This document shows, piece by piece, positions 18,354 to 27,068 of a stretch of 64,000 bases of DNA. Position numbers and translations under genes: made by a program. This DNA is from DATBJJ01 sp036556425 (GTDB lineage: Bacteria; Acidobacteriota; Vicinamibacteria; Vicinamibacterales; 2-12-FULL-66-21). The stretch spans positions 1 to 64,000 of the forward strand of contig DATBJJ010000077.1 of assembly GCA_036556425.1 (NCBI GenBank). The letters run 5' to 3'. Below the pieces are notes generated by a model. It saw only the letters and a list, made by a program, of their open reading frames with translations, searched no databases and was not told the origin of the DNA. Position 1 is the first letter of the stretch, and every line of letters begins with the position of its first letter.

Positions 18354-21247
18354 CTCGCCTTCGGCCGTCCACGCTCGTCTTCGCGCTTCTCGTCGTCGTG
18401 ACGCTCGAGGCGCGCGCCCAGCCGGAACAGGAGCGTCGATCGTTCCCTCGCGTCGCGATTGAGGACGCGCTCGCGCCGGTCGCCGCCGTCGACGCGCGCC
18501 CGCCGTTTCCCGTTGGCGTGGCCGTTCGACTCTCGGGACGCGTCGACGATCGCGCGCTCGACGAACGCCTTGCCGACTACGCGTCGCGCAAGATCCCGGT
18601 ATGGCTCGCGCTGCCGGCGCCAGCCAGCGTCGACCTCGTCGAACGGTGGCGCGCGGCCCTTCAGGAGCTGCTGTCGCGGCATCGCGAAGGGATCGACATC
18701 GTCGAGATACAGGGCGCACCCGATCCAAAGCTGACCGTGTTCAGCCTTCGGCTTGCAGCCACCGAAGCGCGCTCGGCGCGCGAGGCGATTCGTGTCGCGC
18801 TCGGCGTTCCACGCGGGCCGCAGAGCGGATGGCTGGCCGACGTCTACACGCGTGAGCTCTCGCCGTACGTCGACATCCTCGTGCTGCCGGACGTGGCGGA
18901 CCGCGCCGCCGCGTCGGCCCACGTGCTCGAGATCGATCGTGACGCGCAGATTGCGCTCGTGGCGGGCGATGCGGGCAATGCCGCGGCCGAAGCCTTCGAG
19001 CGGATCGTCGACAGCCAGCTCGAGACCGTGGGCACCAACGTCGCGATCGTCGCGTGGCGCGCGTCGGATGTCGTGGCGGCGGCGCTGCGCAAGCTCGCGC
19101 CGATTGCGCCGCTCCTGCGCGGCGACATCACGCCGCTCGATGCGCCGAGCGCGAGCCTCTCGATGACGCTCGACGGCGAAAACGTCACCTCGTCCATCCG
19201 CCATCGTCTCCTCTTCGACAACCGGACGTTCGCGACGTATCTGGTCTACTGGGGCGCCGCATCCAAATCGCTGCTCGACGTCTCGCTGACGCTGCCGGTC
19301 GAAGGGGAGCCGGCGCTCTATCGGCTCGCCGACGGATCGAAGCTCGGCGCGACCGACTATTCCCGGAACCCGGAAACGAGCCGCGTGCGCGCCCGGCTGC
19401 CGCTCGCGGGCGGGCCGATGCTCGTCGACTTCAACGAAGGCGCGTCGGCCGTGTTCGTCGCGCGCGCGGACGTGTCGGCGGAGCGGCAGCTCTCGGTCGA
19501 CGAGATCATCGCGCGCCATCAGCAGCAGCAGCGTGCGCAGGACGCGCTCGTCCGCAACTACACCGCGTTCGCTCGCACGCAGCAGCACTTTCGTCCGACG
19601 ATGACCGATCCGGGATACGACGTCGTGACGGAGAATCGCTACTTCGTGGCGGCTGACGGCATCGAGTGGGAAGAGCTGTCGTTTTCGGTGAACGGATCGA
19701 AGTGGGGCGCAGATCGTCCGCCGTTTCCGCTGCTTCAGCCGGAGAAAGTCCTCTCGCTTCCGCTGCAGCTCCGCTTCGACGACGACTATCGGTATCGGCT
19801 GGCGGGCACCGAGCGCGTCGGCGAGTACGACTGCTACGTGATTCGCTTCGAGCCCGTCGGCGCCGGACGCGCCACGTCGTTCTATCGAGGGACGGTGTGG
19901 ATCGAGCGAAAGACGTTCGCGCGCGTGAAAGTGTCCGCGGTGCAGACCGGTCTGTCGGCGCCGGTCGTCTCGAATGAGGAGATTCAAACGTACGCGCCGG
20001 TGACGTCGATCGGGAATCGTCCGATCTTTCTGTTCACCGGCCTGAACGCGCGCCAGATCATTCTAATCGCCGGACGCAACATCCTCGTCGAGAAACTGGT
20101 GTCGTTCGAGCGCTTCCAGGTGAACGATCCAGGATTCGACGAGGGCCGGTCGTCGGCGCGCCGCGGCAACGGCGTGATGTATCGCGAGACCGACAAGGGG
20201 CTGCGCTATTACATCAAGCAGGGCGACACGCGGGTCGTGAGCGATCGCGCGACGCGCAGCGCGCGTGCGATGGCGATGGGCGTCACGCTCGATCCGTCGT
20301 ACGGGTTTCCGCTGCCGATTTTCGGGATCAACTATCTGAACTTCGAGTTCCGCGGCAGATCCGACACGCAGCTCGCGATTCTGTTTGCCGGCGTGCTTGC
20401 CGCGGGAAACATTCAGCGGCCGAAGCTCGGCGGCGCGCCGTTCGACGCGAGCGTGGACTTCTTCGCGATCGCGGCGCCCTCGAGCGACCGCCTCTACGAC
20501 GCGTCCGGCGAGCGCGATGCCGAGCGGCTGCTGACGTGGCCGCTCACGACCGGGCTCAACCTCGGCTGGCAGTACACGCCGTTCCAGAAAGTCAGCGGTC
20601 AATATCAATTCAGGTTCGACGGATACGTTCGCGACCGGACAACTTCGGAGTCGTTCACGACGCCGTCGAGCACGGTGACGAACGGATTTGGCGCCTCCTG
20701 GGAGTACCGCCGCGGCGGCTACAGCGCCGTCGTCAATGGGACATGGTTCGCGCGGGCGGGATGGCGCGATTGGGGATTCGTGCCGGATCCGGCGTCGCGA
20801 TCGCGCTACGTGAAATACAGCGCGAGCCTGTCCCGCGATTTCTATTTCAACGTCTTTCACAAGATCCACGTGAACGGCGCGTGGTTCGGCGGGCAGGATC
20901 TCGACCGCTTCGGGAAATATCAGTTCGGGATGTTCGACGACACGCGGATCCACGGCGTGCCCGCGTCCGGCGCCAGGTTCGAAGAGCTCGGCATGGCGCG
21001 CGGCTCGTATTCGTTCAACATCTTCGATCAATACCGGCTCGACCTTTTCCTCGAGCAGGCCTGGGGCCGCGACCGCGCCTTCGATCCCGATTGGCATTCG
21101 ATCACCGGCATCGGAACGGCCGTGAACCTTCGCGCGCCTTGGGGTACGATTCTCCGCGTGGACGCCGGCAAGAGCTTCTTGCCCGAGCGCTATCGCGGGA
21201 TAGGGTCCGCGACGCTGCAGGTGATGCTCCTCAAGCCGCTTCACTGA
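18350..21247 (+). CDS. Large secreted outer-membrane protein: N-terminal domain, LolA-like domain and C-terminal beta-barrel
   Basis: A 965-residue exported protein with a clear signal peptide ending near ARAQ at residue 22. Residues about 30-300 look like an alpha/beta barrel-type domain of unknown function. Residues about 435-560 have the alternating strand pattern of a LolA/LolB-like lipid-binding fold (EWEELSFSVNG, YDCYVIRFEPVG, GTVWIERKTFARVKV). From about residue 640 to the end, aromatic-rich alternating strands resemble an outer-membrane barrel. A carrier domain fused to a barrel would suit receipt of the exported lipid at the outer membrane; this is inference from fold and neighbours. 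It overlaps the deacetylase by ATGA. I know no named family for the whole protein. Confidence 0.7.
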   Translation: MTRLRPSTLVFALLVVVTLEARAQPEQERRSFPRVAIEDALAPVAAVDARPPFPVGVAVRLSGRVDDRALDERLADYASRKIPVWLALPAPASVDLVERWRAALQELLSRHREGIDIVEIQGAPDPKLTVFSLRLAATEARSAREAIRVALGVPRGPQSGWLADVYTRELSPYVDILVLPDVADRAAASAHVLEIDRDAQIALVAGDAGNAAAEAFERIVDSQLETVGTNVAIVAWRASDVVAAALRKLAPIAPLLRGDITPLDAPSASLSMTLDGENVTSSIRHRLLFDNRTFATYLVYWGAASKSLLDVSLTLPVEGEPALYRLADGSKLGATDYSRNPETSRVRARLPLAGGPMLVDFNEGASAVFVARADVSAERQLSVDEIIARHQQQQRAQDALVRNYTAFARTQQHFRPTMTDPGYDVVTENRYFVAADGIEWEELSFSVNGSKWGADRPPFPLLQPEKVLSLPLQLRFDDDYRYRLAGTERVGEYDCYVIRFEPVGAGRATSFYRGTVWIERKTFARVKVSAVQTGLSAPVVSNEEIQTYAPVTSIGNRPIFLFTGLNARQIILIAGRNILVEKLVSFERFQVNDPGFDEGRSSARRGNGVMYRETDKGLRYYIKQGDTRVVSDRATRSARAMAMGVTLDPSYGFPLPIFGINYLNFEFRGRSDTQLAILFAGVLAAGNIQRPKLGGAPFDASVDFFAIAAPSSDRLYDASGERDAERLLTWPLTTGLNLGWQYTPFQKVSGQYQFRFDGYVRDRTTSESFTTPSSTVTNGFGASWEYRRGGYSAVVNGTWFARAGWRDWGFVPDPASRSRYVKYSASLSRDFYFNVFHKIHVNGAWFGGQDLDRFGKYQFGMFDDTRIHGVPASGARFEELGMARGSYSFNIFDQYRLDLFLEQAWGRDRAFDPDWHSITGIGTAVNLRAPWGTILRVDAGKSFLPERYRGIGSATLQVMLLKPLH

Positions 21248-21251
21248 CGAC

Positions 21252-22175
21252 ATGCGGACGCTTCGCGCGGATCTTCACGTGCACTCCTGGCAGTCGAGGA
21301 GGAGCGGCAACATGCGCTTCCTCGAGAGCCGCGACTGCTATTCATCGCCGCGGGACGTGTATCGCGTCGCCAAGGCGCGAGGCATGGACCTCGTCACGAT
21401 CACCGATCACGATTCGATCGACGGGTGCCTCGAGCTCCTCGATCGCCATCCGGACGCGCGGGATGTGTTCATCTCGGAAGAGGCGTCGTGCTGGTTTCCC
21501 GGCGCGGATGTCCAGGTTCACTTGGGCGTCTACGGTCTCGACGAGCGGTTGCACCGCGATCTGCAGCCGCTCCGAAGGAACGTGTTCGACGTGGCTCGCT
21601 GTCTTCGCGAGGCCGGCGTGTTCTTCGCGCTCAATCATCTGCTGCACTTCTACCGCGGTCAGGTTCCGCTCGACACGTACCTCCGATTGATCGACGAGGT
21701 GCCGGCGCTCGAGGTCCGCAACGGGACGATGCTGCCGGCGCACAATGCGCTGGTGGAAGAGCTCGCGGCGGCGTGGAACGCGGCGCGGCCGCTCGGGAGA
21801 ATCGGCGGCAGCGACGCGCATACGCTGCGGCGGATCGGACGCACGTGGACCGAGGCGCCCGGTGAAAGCGCAGTTGATTTTCTGCGAAGCCTGCGCGCAG
21901 GCCGATCGCGCGCCTGCGGCGCGCATGGGGCGACCGCGGACGTCACGGCCGACGCGTACGGCGTGATGTATCGCTACTGCGCGAGCCTGCTCGGCCGCGG
22001 CCCGCGCGATCACACGATCGCGCGCCGCGCGGCGTGCCTCGCGTTTTCCGTCGTGTCGCTGCCGGCGCAGTTCCTGCCGCTCGCGATCGTCGCGCGTGGC
22101 AAGCGCCGCGAGGCGCAAGAAGTCGCGCGCGCGCGCGCGGCGCTCTCGGGTCTGTTCGAGGAGATCCGGGCGTGA
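21252..22175 (+). CDS. PHP-domain phosphoesterase
   Basis: A 307-residue protein with a metal-dependent PHP domain: ADLHVHSW at 6-13 (His9 and His11), TITDHDSIDG near 50, NHLLHF near 125 and GGSDAHT near 185. PHP enzymes are phosphoesterases acting on small molecules, nucleotides or sugar phosphates. The C-terminal third is hydrophobic around SVVSLPAQFLPLAIVA, which suggests membrane association. It starts 4 nt after the barrel gene and overlaps the ketosynthase by GTGA. It may remove a phosphate from a lipid or sugar intermediate, but the substrate cannot be read from the sequence. Confidence 0.82.
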   Translation: MRTLRADLHVHSWQSRRSGNMRFLESRDCYSSPRDVYRVAKARGMDLVTITDHDSIDGCLELLDRHPDARDVFISEEASCWFPGADVQVHLGVYGLDERLHRDLQPLRRNVFDVARCLREAGVFFALNHLLHFYRGQVPLDTYLRLIDEVPALEVRNGTMLPAHNALVEELAAAWNAARPLGRIGGSDAHTLRRIGRTWTEAPGESAVDFLRSLRAGRSRACGAHGATADVTADAYGVMYRYCASLLGRGPRDHTIARRAACLAFSVVSLPAQFLPLAIVARGKRREAQEVARARAALSGLFEEIRA

Positions 22176-23383
22176 GCCGCGTCGCGATCACCGGCATCGG
22201 CCTGGTGACGGGCCTGGGCCTCACGCGCGAACAGACCTGGCGCGGGCTCACGAACGGAACGTGCGCCGTTCGGCCGGTGACGGCGTTCGAGACCGACGGC
22301 TATCGCAGCCGCGTGGCCGCAGAGGTCTGCATCGAGGGTATCGAGGCGCAGTTGTCGCCGCTTCAGCGCCGGCGGCTCTCGCGCGGCGATCAAATCGGCC
22401 TCGTCGCGGCGAACGAAGCGGTCGAGGACGCCGGGCTGCTGACCGATTCCTGCGATCGCGAGCGCGTTGGCGTGCTGCTCGGGGCCGGCACCGCCGATCT
22501 TCTTCGCAACGAGCGCTTTCAACACACGATGCTGTTTCGCGGGATCGAGCACGCGCGCCCGTCGCAGGCGTGGAATCACTTTTCCAGCACGCCCGTCGAC
22601 GCGATCGCCTCGCACTTCGGCTTCGGCGGCCTGCGCTCGTGCATCGTGGCCGCCTGCTCCTCGAGCACGATTGCGATCGGCCGCGCCGCCGATGCGATCC
22701 GGAGCGGGCGCCTGGATGCCGCGCTCGCCGGCGGCACCGACGCGATCGCGCGGCTCACGTTCAGCGGATTCAACGCGCTGAAGCTGATGGATCCGGAGCC
22801 GTGCCGTCCGTTCAGCCGCGATCGCGCCGGCATGAACCTCGGCGAGGGGGCGGCGATTCTCGTGCTCGAATCATTCGATCGCGCGCGGGCGCGGGGCGCA
22901 CAGATTTACGGCGAGCTGGCGGGATCGAGCTTCTCGTGCGAGGCCTATCACCCGACCGCTCCCGAGCCCGAGGGCAAGCCGGTCGCCGCCGTCGTGCGGG
23001 ACGCGCTTCGCGACGCGCGAGTGGACGCATCCGACGTCGAGCATCTCAACGCGCACGGCACCGCGACGCCGCAGAACGATCGCGCGGAGACGCACGGCTA
23101 TCGATCGCTCTTCGGCGATCGTGTCGCGAAGATCCCGGTGACGTCGGTGAAATCGATGATCGGCCACTGCCTCGGAGCCGCCGGCGGGATCGAGGCCGCG
23201 ATTCTCGCGCTGACCGTGTCGCGCGGCGTGATCCCTCCGACGATCCACTACACCGAAATCGACCCCGAATGTCCCGGAGACATCGTGGCGAACGACGCGC
23301 GCGAGGTTCGCATTCGCCGCGGGGTTTCCACGTCGCTCGGATTCGGCGGCAACGACTCTGCGCTCGTCATCACAGCGGTCTAG
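22172..23383 (+). CDS. Active beta-ketoacyl synthase (KS-alpha)
   Basis: A 403-residue FabF-type condensing enzyme with an intact catalytic triad: Cys162 in VAACSSSTIAIG, His295 in NAHGTATPQND and His332 in SMIGHCLGAAGG. GEGAAILVLE and the closing GFGGNDSALVI are also present. It would join malonyl-ACP to the growing chain. The inactive homologue at 15103-16320 lacks all three residues, so the two probably form a KS/chain-length-factor heterodimer as in type II polyketide and aryl polyene systems, though their genes are about 6 kb apart. The GTG overlaps the PHP gene stop. It ends the operon and is followed by a REP-like hairpin. Confidence 0.92.
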   Translation: MSRVAITGIGLVTGLGLTREQTWRGLTNGTCAVRPVTAFETDGYRSRVAAEVCIEGIEAQLSPLQRRRLSRGDQIGLVAANEAVEDAGLLTDSCDRERVGVLLGAGTADLLRNERFQHTMLFRGIEHARPSQAWNHFSSTPVDAIASHFGFGGLRSCIVAACSSSTIAIGRAADAIRSGRLDAALAGGTDAIARLTFSGFNALKLMDPEPCRPFSRDRAGMNLGEGAAILVLESFDRARARGAQIYGELAGSSFSCEAYHPTAPEPEGKPVAAVVRDALRDARVDASDVEHLNAHGTATPQNDRAETHGYRSLFGDRVAKIPVTSVKSMIGHCLGAAGGIEAAILALTVSRGVIPPTIHYTEIDPECPGDIVANDAREVRIRRGVSTSLGFGGNDSALVITAV

Positions 23384-23437
23384 TTCTTCCGCCTGAAGGC
23401 GGAAGCCGCGCAGCTCGCGGCTTTAGCCGGAAAGTTC
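23384..23437. repeat. REP-like double-hairpin element
   Basis: TTCCGCCTGAAGGCGGAA at 23387-23404 is a perfect hairpin, followed at once by GCCGCGCAGCTCGCGGC at 23405-23421 and then TTTAGCCGG. It lies between the convergent ketosynthase and flavoprotein genes. Adjacent palindromes of this kind are typical of REP elements mobilised by RAYT transposases; no such transposase is in the window. Confidence 0.65.
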
Positions 23438-23445
23438 CGATCGCG

Positions 23446-25068
23446 TCAGGCCGTTCTCCGGACCCTCGATGCGCCGCACGGCTGCAGCACGAGCGGAGAG
23501 ATGTCCAGAAGCGGTCCGTCGATCGCCGCGACGAACCGCGGCAATGACGGATTGCGCCCGATCGCGATCGCCTGCCAGGTCCTGGCGAACGCCTCGAGCA
23601 GTAACAGATTCTCGTGGAGCGTTGCACGCAGCGTGTCGTCGTCCATCGCGGGCGCGCGCAGGCTGGCCTGCAGATCTCGCAGAAACGCGACGCTGACGAC
23701 GTTCGCGTGGGCGTCCTCGTAATCGCGCTGATCCACGAGGTCCCAGGCGTTGAACAACTGCTGCATGCGCGCGTGCAGAACGAAGAAGCGCCGCATGAAC
23801 GGATCGATCGAGTCCATGAATTCCGGCTGCCGGTACCGGCGCTGGAAGTAGAGCAGCGCCGAGATCGCCCAATACGCGGCGTTGTCCCATGCCGCCTTCG
23901 CCGTCATCACCTGCGCGTTCCCCATCAGCGGATACTGATGGCTGTAGAGCCGCAAGAACGCCTCGAAGAGCCGGAGATAGCTCCTGTTGAATTTCTCGGC
24001 GCGCTCCCCGATGTCCTCGCCGCGCGCGGCGCGGACGATCAAATCCGTCGTGCAGTCGTTGCCGATCGCGATGAAGTCCGAGCCGGGCGAGTAGAACGGA
24101 TCGGTGAACACGCCGGCCTCGCCGACGAGCGACCACCCGTCCGGCGAGAACACGCGCTCGCACGCGTGCGCGTAATGCTTCAGCGCGAGGAAATCCTCGA
24201 GCCGATCCTTGTAGCACTCGACGACGCGCGCGCATTGCGGTTCGAACTCTCGCAGCCAGTCGAGCGCGCGATCGAAGCGGTTGATCCGTGAATACGGGTG
24301 GAGATCGCCGTCGGCGACAATCCCGAGGCTCGTGCTGCCGGACCCGAGCGGGATCAGCCAGACCCAATAGCCCCGACCCATCAAGTGATTCGTGCTCAGC
24401 CAGCGCTGCTTGCCTGGCACACGCGCCTGCCACGCGGCATCGTCGCTCCAGTCGTCGAGCCGGACGCGTTCCGGCACTCGGAACCAGGACGCGTTGGCCC
24501 CGTGATCCGCGGGCCGCGTGAGTCCGAGCTGGCGGCGGATCACGCCCGAGCGGCCGCTGGCATCGACGAGCCATCGCGCGCGGACGACGCGCTCGGCGCC
24601 GTCAGCCGTCTGCACGCGAACCGTGTGGTTGAGAGGCGCGAGAGAGATCTCTTTGACCGCGCAGCCGTCGAGCACTTCGACGCCCGACGCGCAGAGATCG
24701 GCCAGGAGCCAATTCTCGAGCCTGCCTCGATCGAGCTGGAACGACGGCACCGTCGGGAACATCGGCGGACCGAGCTCGACGCGCCGCGTGAGGTCGCTGT
24801 TGTCGCCCTGCGGAAAGAAATAGCGGAGCCCGAGCTTCGGCAGTTGGCCCGCGCGCAGGTGAGGCTCGAGCTTGAGCACGCTGCCCATGTAGTGCGCGCC
24901 GATCTCGACCGACGATTCGCCGACCTTGAACGCCGCTTCGCGCACCGGATGCTTCCGCTTTTCGGCGACCAGCACGCGAATCTCCGGCGCTTCGATCTGC
25001 AGTTGCCTCGCGAGCGTCAATCCCGCGAGACCCCCGCCGGCGATGACGGCGTCATAGCTCTCGTGCAT
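23446..25068 (-). CDS. FAD-dependent oxidoreductase of the flavin halogenase-like family
   Basis: A 540-residue flavoprotein. FAD-binding GGGLAG lies at 11-16 and GEAGVFTDPFYSPGSDF at 316-332. The tryptophan-containing WVWLIP motif at 235-240 matches the WxWxIP signature of flavin-dependent halogenases. FYSPGSDFIAIG fits their FxxPxSxxxG pattern, and Lys78 in PKLGLRYFF may match the catalytic lysine segment. Related genes occur in xanthomonadin and flexirubin loci, where products can be halogenated. Oxidase or hydroxylase activity without halogenation is also possible. It is convergent with the ketosynthase operon. The ATG at 25068 directly precedes the Rossmann fold. Confidence 0.83.
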   Translation of the reverse strand: MHESYDAVIAGGGLAGLTLARQLQIEAPEIRVLVAEKRKHPVREAAFKVGESSVEIGAHYMGSVLKLEPHLRAGQLPKLGLRYFFPQGDNSDLTRRVELGPPMFPTVPSFQLDRGRLENWLLADLCASGVEVLDGCAVKEISLAPLNHTVRVQTADGAERVVRARWLVDASGRSGVIRRQLGLTRPADHGANASWFRVPERVRLDDWSDDAAWQARVPGKQRWLSTNHLMGRGYWVWLIPLGSGSTSLGIVADGDLHPYSRINRFDRALDWLREFEPQCARVVECYKDRLEDFLALKHYAHACERVFSPDGWSLVGEAGVFTDPFYSPGSDFIAIGNDCTTDLIVRAARGEDIGERAEKFNRSYLRLFEAFLRLYSHQYPLMGNAQVMTAKAAWDNAAYWAISALLYFQRRYRQPEFMDSIDPFMRRFFVLHARMQQLFNAWDLVDQRDYEDAHANVVSVAFLRDLQASLRAPAMDDDTLRATLHENLLLLEAFARTWQAIAIGRNPSLPRFVAAIDGPLLDISPLVLQPCGASRVRRTA

Positions 25069-25145
25069 GCGTGAATCTTAGCGCGGACCTGCGCCCTCGT
25101 GATTACCGCGGTGTCGAAGGGGCCAGGAGCACGTCACCGCCGCGC

Positions 25146-27068
25146 TCAGCGGCGGCCGACCGCGTAAAGCTCTCGGATACCGTCGTTCAGGATAGGGGTC
25201 AGACCCCGGAGCTCCAAGTCCTGACGCGAGGGCAGCGTCGGGATTCCAACGCGCTCCATCACCACGAACGCGACGCCATCGTCGGCAAGCGCGTGCGCCA
25301 GATCGTCGGGCAGCGCGGCGGATTCAGGCGGCGCGTTCCGCGACGAGAGAGCAATGAGCGCCGCGATCGCCGGACGGTCCCGGTACGCACGCTTGATGCG
25401 ATCCGGTACCCGCGAGATGTAGCCGCCGACGATCGGCCGGTGATGCCGCATCTGATACGCGAGCGTGCTCGCGTCGAACCGGCCGGCCTCGCCGAAGCCA
25501 TCCTGATAACCCGTCGGGATCACGAGCACCGATCCGGGGCGCGGATCGCCCGCGAGATACTCCTCGATGCGGCCGCCGCGAGGGACGGGCGAGAGCGGAA
25601 ACGGCGCGACGAGACCGTCGAGGAACGCGAGCGCGATGAGCGCCGCGATCGTCCTCGATCGCCAGCGCATTTCCGTCACGGCCAGCGCGCAGAGGATCGC
25701 CGCGGCCAGCATGACCATGACGAAGCCGCGCCCGGGAATGCGCGCGTTCGACAGAAGCGGCACGAATCGCGTGAAGAACTGCGGCAGCACGACTCCCGTC
25801 GCGCTGCCGCCGATTTGAAGGAACGGGCCGGCGGCCCAGACGAGGAAGCACAGGCCGATGACGAGCCAGCGCCGGTACTCGAGCTCGAGGCGCGGCCTCA
25901 TTCGAGCGACGCACGCGGCGACGACCAGCGGCGCCAAACCGATCCACGCCGATTGGTCGATGATTCCCAGGTCGAGACGATCGAACAGACGAATGACCGC
26001 GCGGCCATAAACGGCGTGCATTGGATTGCCCGCGACGAGGCCGAGCGCGTCGATGCCGGGAGGATCGCTGCGCCATTGATGCACCGGCGCCACGTAGTCG
26101 CCGGCTGAGATCATCGCGCCGGCGGCGACGAGCAGCGGCATCGCGAGCACGGCGCCGGCGGCAATCGTCCAGCCGAGATTGCGGACAATCGCGGAGAACG
26201 TCGAATCCGCCCTGCGGCGTACGACCATTCGCGACCGCAGTGCTGCCCACGACAGGAACAAGATCCACAGGGCTGTGACGGGATTGCGGACGCTCCGCGC
26301 GGAAATCGTCGAGCCCCCGATGCGAAATTCTCCGCCGCCGCTGAAGACGATGATCGCACTCGCGAGCGCGACGAGCGCCGCGAGTACCAGAATCGCGCGC
26401 TCGGCCGCGCGGTTCCGTGCTGCACCGAACTGGATCGACGCGCGCCACTCGGTCGCGATGACCCAGAGGACCGCGAAGACCACCGCGTAGACGAAGTAGT
26501 AGTAGTCGGAGTAGAGCATCACCGCGAACGCGGCCGCGGCGCGCACCGCACTCACCAGTCCGGGCCGCTCGACGAATCGGATCCACGCGAGCGCCGCAAC
26601 AGGCAGCACCCACACGTGCACCAGATTGAAATGTCCGAGGAAGTGCAGGCCGACGTATGCCGAGGTCGAGAAGATCACGCCCGCGAGCACGGCCGGCATG
26701 ACGCGCCGCACGTGCGCGTACGCGAGCGCGTATGCGGCGATCCCGTTCGCCGCGAGGCCCGCGAGCAGCGTGACGTTATGCGCGGCGACGATCGGAAGGG
26801 GCGCGAGAAGCGTCGCGCCGGTGAGTGACTGCAGCGCCATGTGCGAGTCGAGCACGAGCGACACGCCGAACGGTGCGAAGAGGTACGGGCACTCGAAGAA
26901 CGACGCGCCGGATGCGAGCGCCAGCCGGAACCACCAGAAATTCCACACGAAGGCGAAGTTGTCGCCCGGCGGCCCGGGGACGTGCGTCGAGAGGTTCAGG
27001 ATCAGCGGATAGGAGAACGCGCATGCGAGCGCGGCGAAGAACGCGACCGCTGCCGCGTGCCGGATCAT
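25146..27068 (-). CDS. Multi-pass membrane protein, GT-C/YfhO-like, unknown substrate
   Basis: A 640-residue protein with roughly a dozen hydrophobic helices and a C-terminal soluble part of about 150 residues. An early loop (NLSTHVPGPPGDNFAF) carries an aspartate as in polyprenyl-phosphate-dependent GT-C glycosyltransferases. The layout suits a lipid-linked sugar transferase of the cytoplasmic membrane, but I see no motif that fixes the donor or acceptor. The ATG at 27068 overlaps the gpmI stop by 4 nt, so it is co-translated with the glycolytic genes. The C-terminal codons contain the palindrome GGGGTCAGACCCC at 25195-25207. Confidence 0.65.
   Translation of the reverse strand: MIRHAAAVAFFAALACAFSYPLILNLSTHVPGPPGDNFAFVWNFWWFRLALASGASFFECPYLFAPFGVSLVLDSHMALQSLTGATLLAPLPIVAAHNVTLLAGLAANGIAAYALAYAHVRRVMPAVLAGVIFSTSAYVGLHFLGHFNLVHVWVLPVAALAWIRFVERPGLVSAVRAAAAFAVMLYSDYYYFVYAVVFAVLWVIATEWRASIQFGAARNRAAERAILVLAALVALASAIIVFSGGGEFRIGGSTISARSVRNPVTALWILFLSWAALRSRMVVRRRADSTFSAIVRNLGWTIAAGAVLAMPLLVAAGAMISAGDYVAPVHQWRSDPPGIDALGLVAGNPMHAVYGRAVIRLFDRLDLGIIDQSAWIGLAPLVVAACVARMRPRLELEYRRWLVIGLCFLVWAAGPFLQIGGSATGVVLPQFFTRFVPLLSNARIPGRGFVMVMLAAAILCALAVTEMRWRSRTIAALIALAFLDGLVAPFPLSPVPRGGRIEEYLAGDPRPGSVLVIPTGYQDGFGEAGRFDASTLAYQMRHHRPIVGGYISRVPDRIKRAYRDRPAIAALIALSSRNAPPESAALPDDLAHALADDGVAFVVMERVGIPTLPSRQDLELRGLTPILNDGIRELYAVGRR
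25195..25207. repeat. GGGGTC-type palindrome inside the membrane-protein gene
   Basis: GGGGTCAGACCCC is a perfect six-bp inverted repeat around one base. A near-identical palindrome occurs at 47769-47787. Here it encodes part of the segment RGLTPIL near the protein C-terminus. Confidence 0.5.
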
